Shown piece after piece: positions 63,891 through 64,000 of a stretch of 64,000 bases of DNA. The position numbers were made by a program, and so were the translations under genes. The notes beneath the pieces are model-generated. The model worked only from the letters and a program-made list of their open reading frames with translations, made no database searches and had not been told where the DNA came from. Every line of letters starts with the position of its first letter. The first letter of the stretch is position 1. The DNA is from Agarilytica sp045430285 (lineage in GTDB: Bacteria; Pseudomonadota; Gammaproteobacteria; Pseudomonadales; Cellvibrionaceae), in assembly GCA_045430285.1 (NCBI GenBank), contig JAILXV010000003.1:1-64000 (forward strand), written 5' to 3'.

Positions 63891-64000
63891 AATAAGCCCG
63901 ACTATTTGATTCACTATGTACTTGAAGACGAACCCCCTCGTACAAATAAATGTCTATTCGCTAAGAATAACACGGTCTTATGTAATAAATATTACGACAA

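Noticed and set aside
63633..63914. 93-codon frame on - at the right edge
   Set aside because: Runs through the terminator hairpin and has no recognisable protein features.

Overview
This window looks like part of the chromosome of a marine gammaproteobacterium, most likely close to Cellvibrionales (Teredinibacter/Saccharophagus-like). That placement is inferred from gene content: a chromosomal-type integron integrase, the 'marine proteobacterial' sortase/target pair, a TonB2/TtpC-type energy transducer operon, 6S RNA next to fau, and moderate GC. The order parE / yqiA-cpdA-yqiB-nudF, rppH-ptsP-lgt-thyA, mutY-yggX and tesA|ybbA-ybbP matches known gammaproteobacterial neighbourhoods. No rRNA, CRISPR array, phage or insertion sequence was seen. 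One tRNA (Phe, anticodon GAA) is present.

Left edge (1-1948): the proximal end of an integron. An integrase gene on + has a clear promoter overlapped by a LexA-like box. To its left, reading away from it, lies one complete gene cassette encoding a small lipoprotein. The cassette is bounded by the attI-side R box and by a well-formed attC, and the next cassette begins at the window edge. 1976-10946: parE and the yqiA-cpdA-yqiB-nudF group on -, separated by an opposing operon for a secreted alpha/beta-hydrolase peptidase and a NatAB-like ABC exporter. 11038-16404: a two-gene molybdoenzyme operon (nitrate-reductase-like catalytic subunit plus a fused DmsB-DmsC-type subunit) with a LysR regulator. 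The LysR gene faces a quinone-oxidoreductase-like gene across a 23-bp palindrome.

17658-32390 is mixed: small and periplasmic proteins, a TolC-family porin, the sortase target and its class GN sortase, an FMN reductase, an orphan GspE/PilB-type ATPase, PhzF, a GST/TetR divergent pair, argA, and a receiver-TPR protein. 32501-47260: ilvD, the six-gene DUF3450-ttpC-exbB-exbD-tonB-TPR operon on -, folA/thyA/lgt/ptsP/rppH, a HAD phosphatase and an imelysin-like lipoprotein.

47290-64000: gcvT-gcvH, mutY-yggX, tRNA-Phe, the first of two group II truncated globins, a GAF histidine kinase, 6S RNA-fau, a phosphotransferase-like protein, a 45-residue membrane peptide, tesA divergent from ybbA-ybbP, a class III alcohol dehydrogenase/GSNO reductase followed directly by the second truncated globin, an SMP-30-type lactonase with a 22-bp palindromic operator, and an HNH nuclease behind a structured, terminator-bearing region at the right edge.

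The items most worth a second look are the integron boundary, with its readable attC geometry and SOS-type promoter; two 25-bp-arm hairpin elements with related loops but unrelated arms; the adhC-globin pairing; the molybdoenzyme with its fused electron-transfer subunit; and the unexplained structured region at the right end. All assignments come from reading the sequence and from family knowledge. No database search was run.
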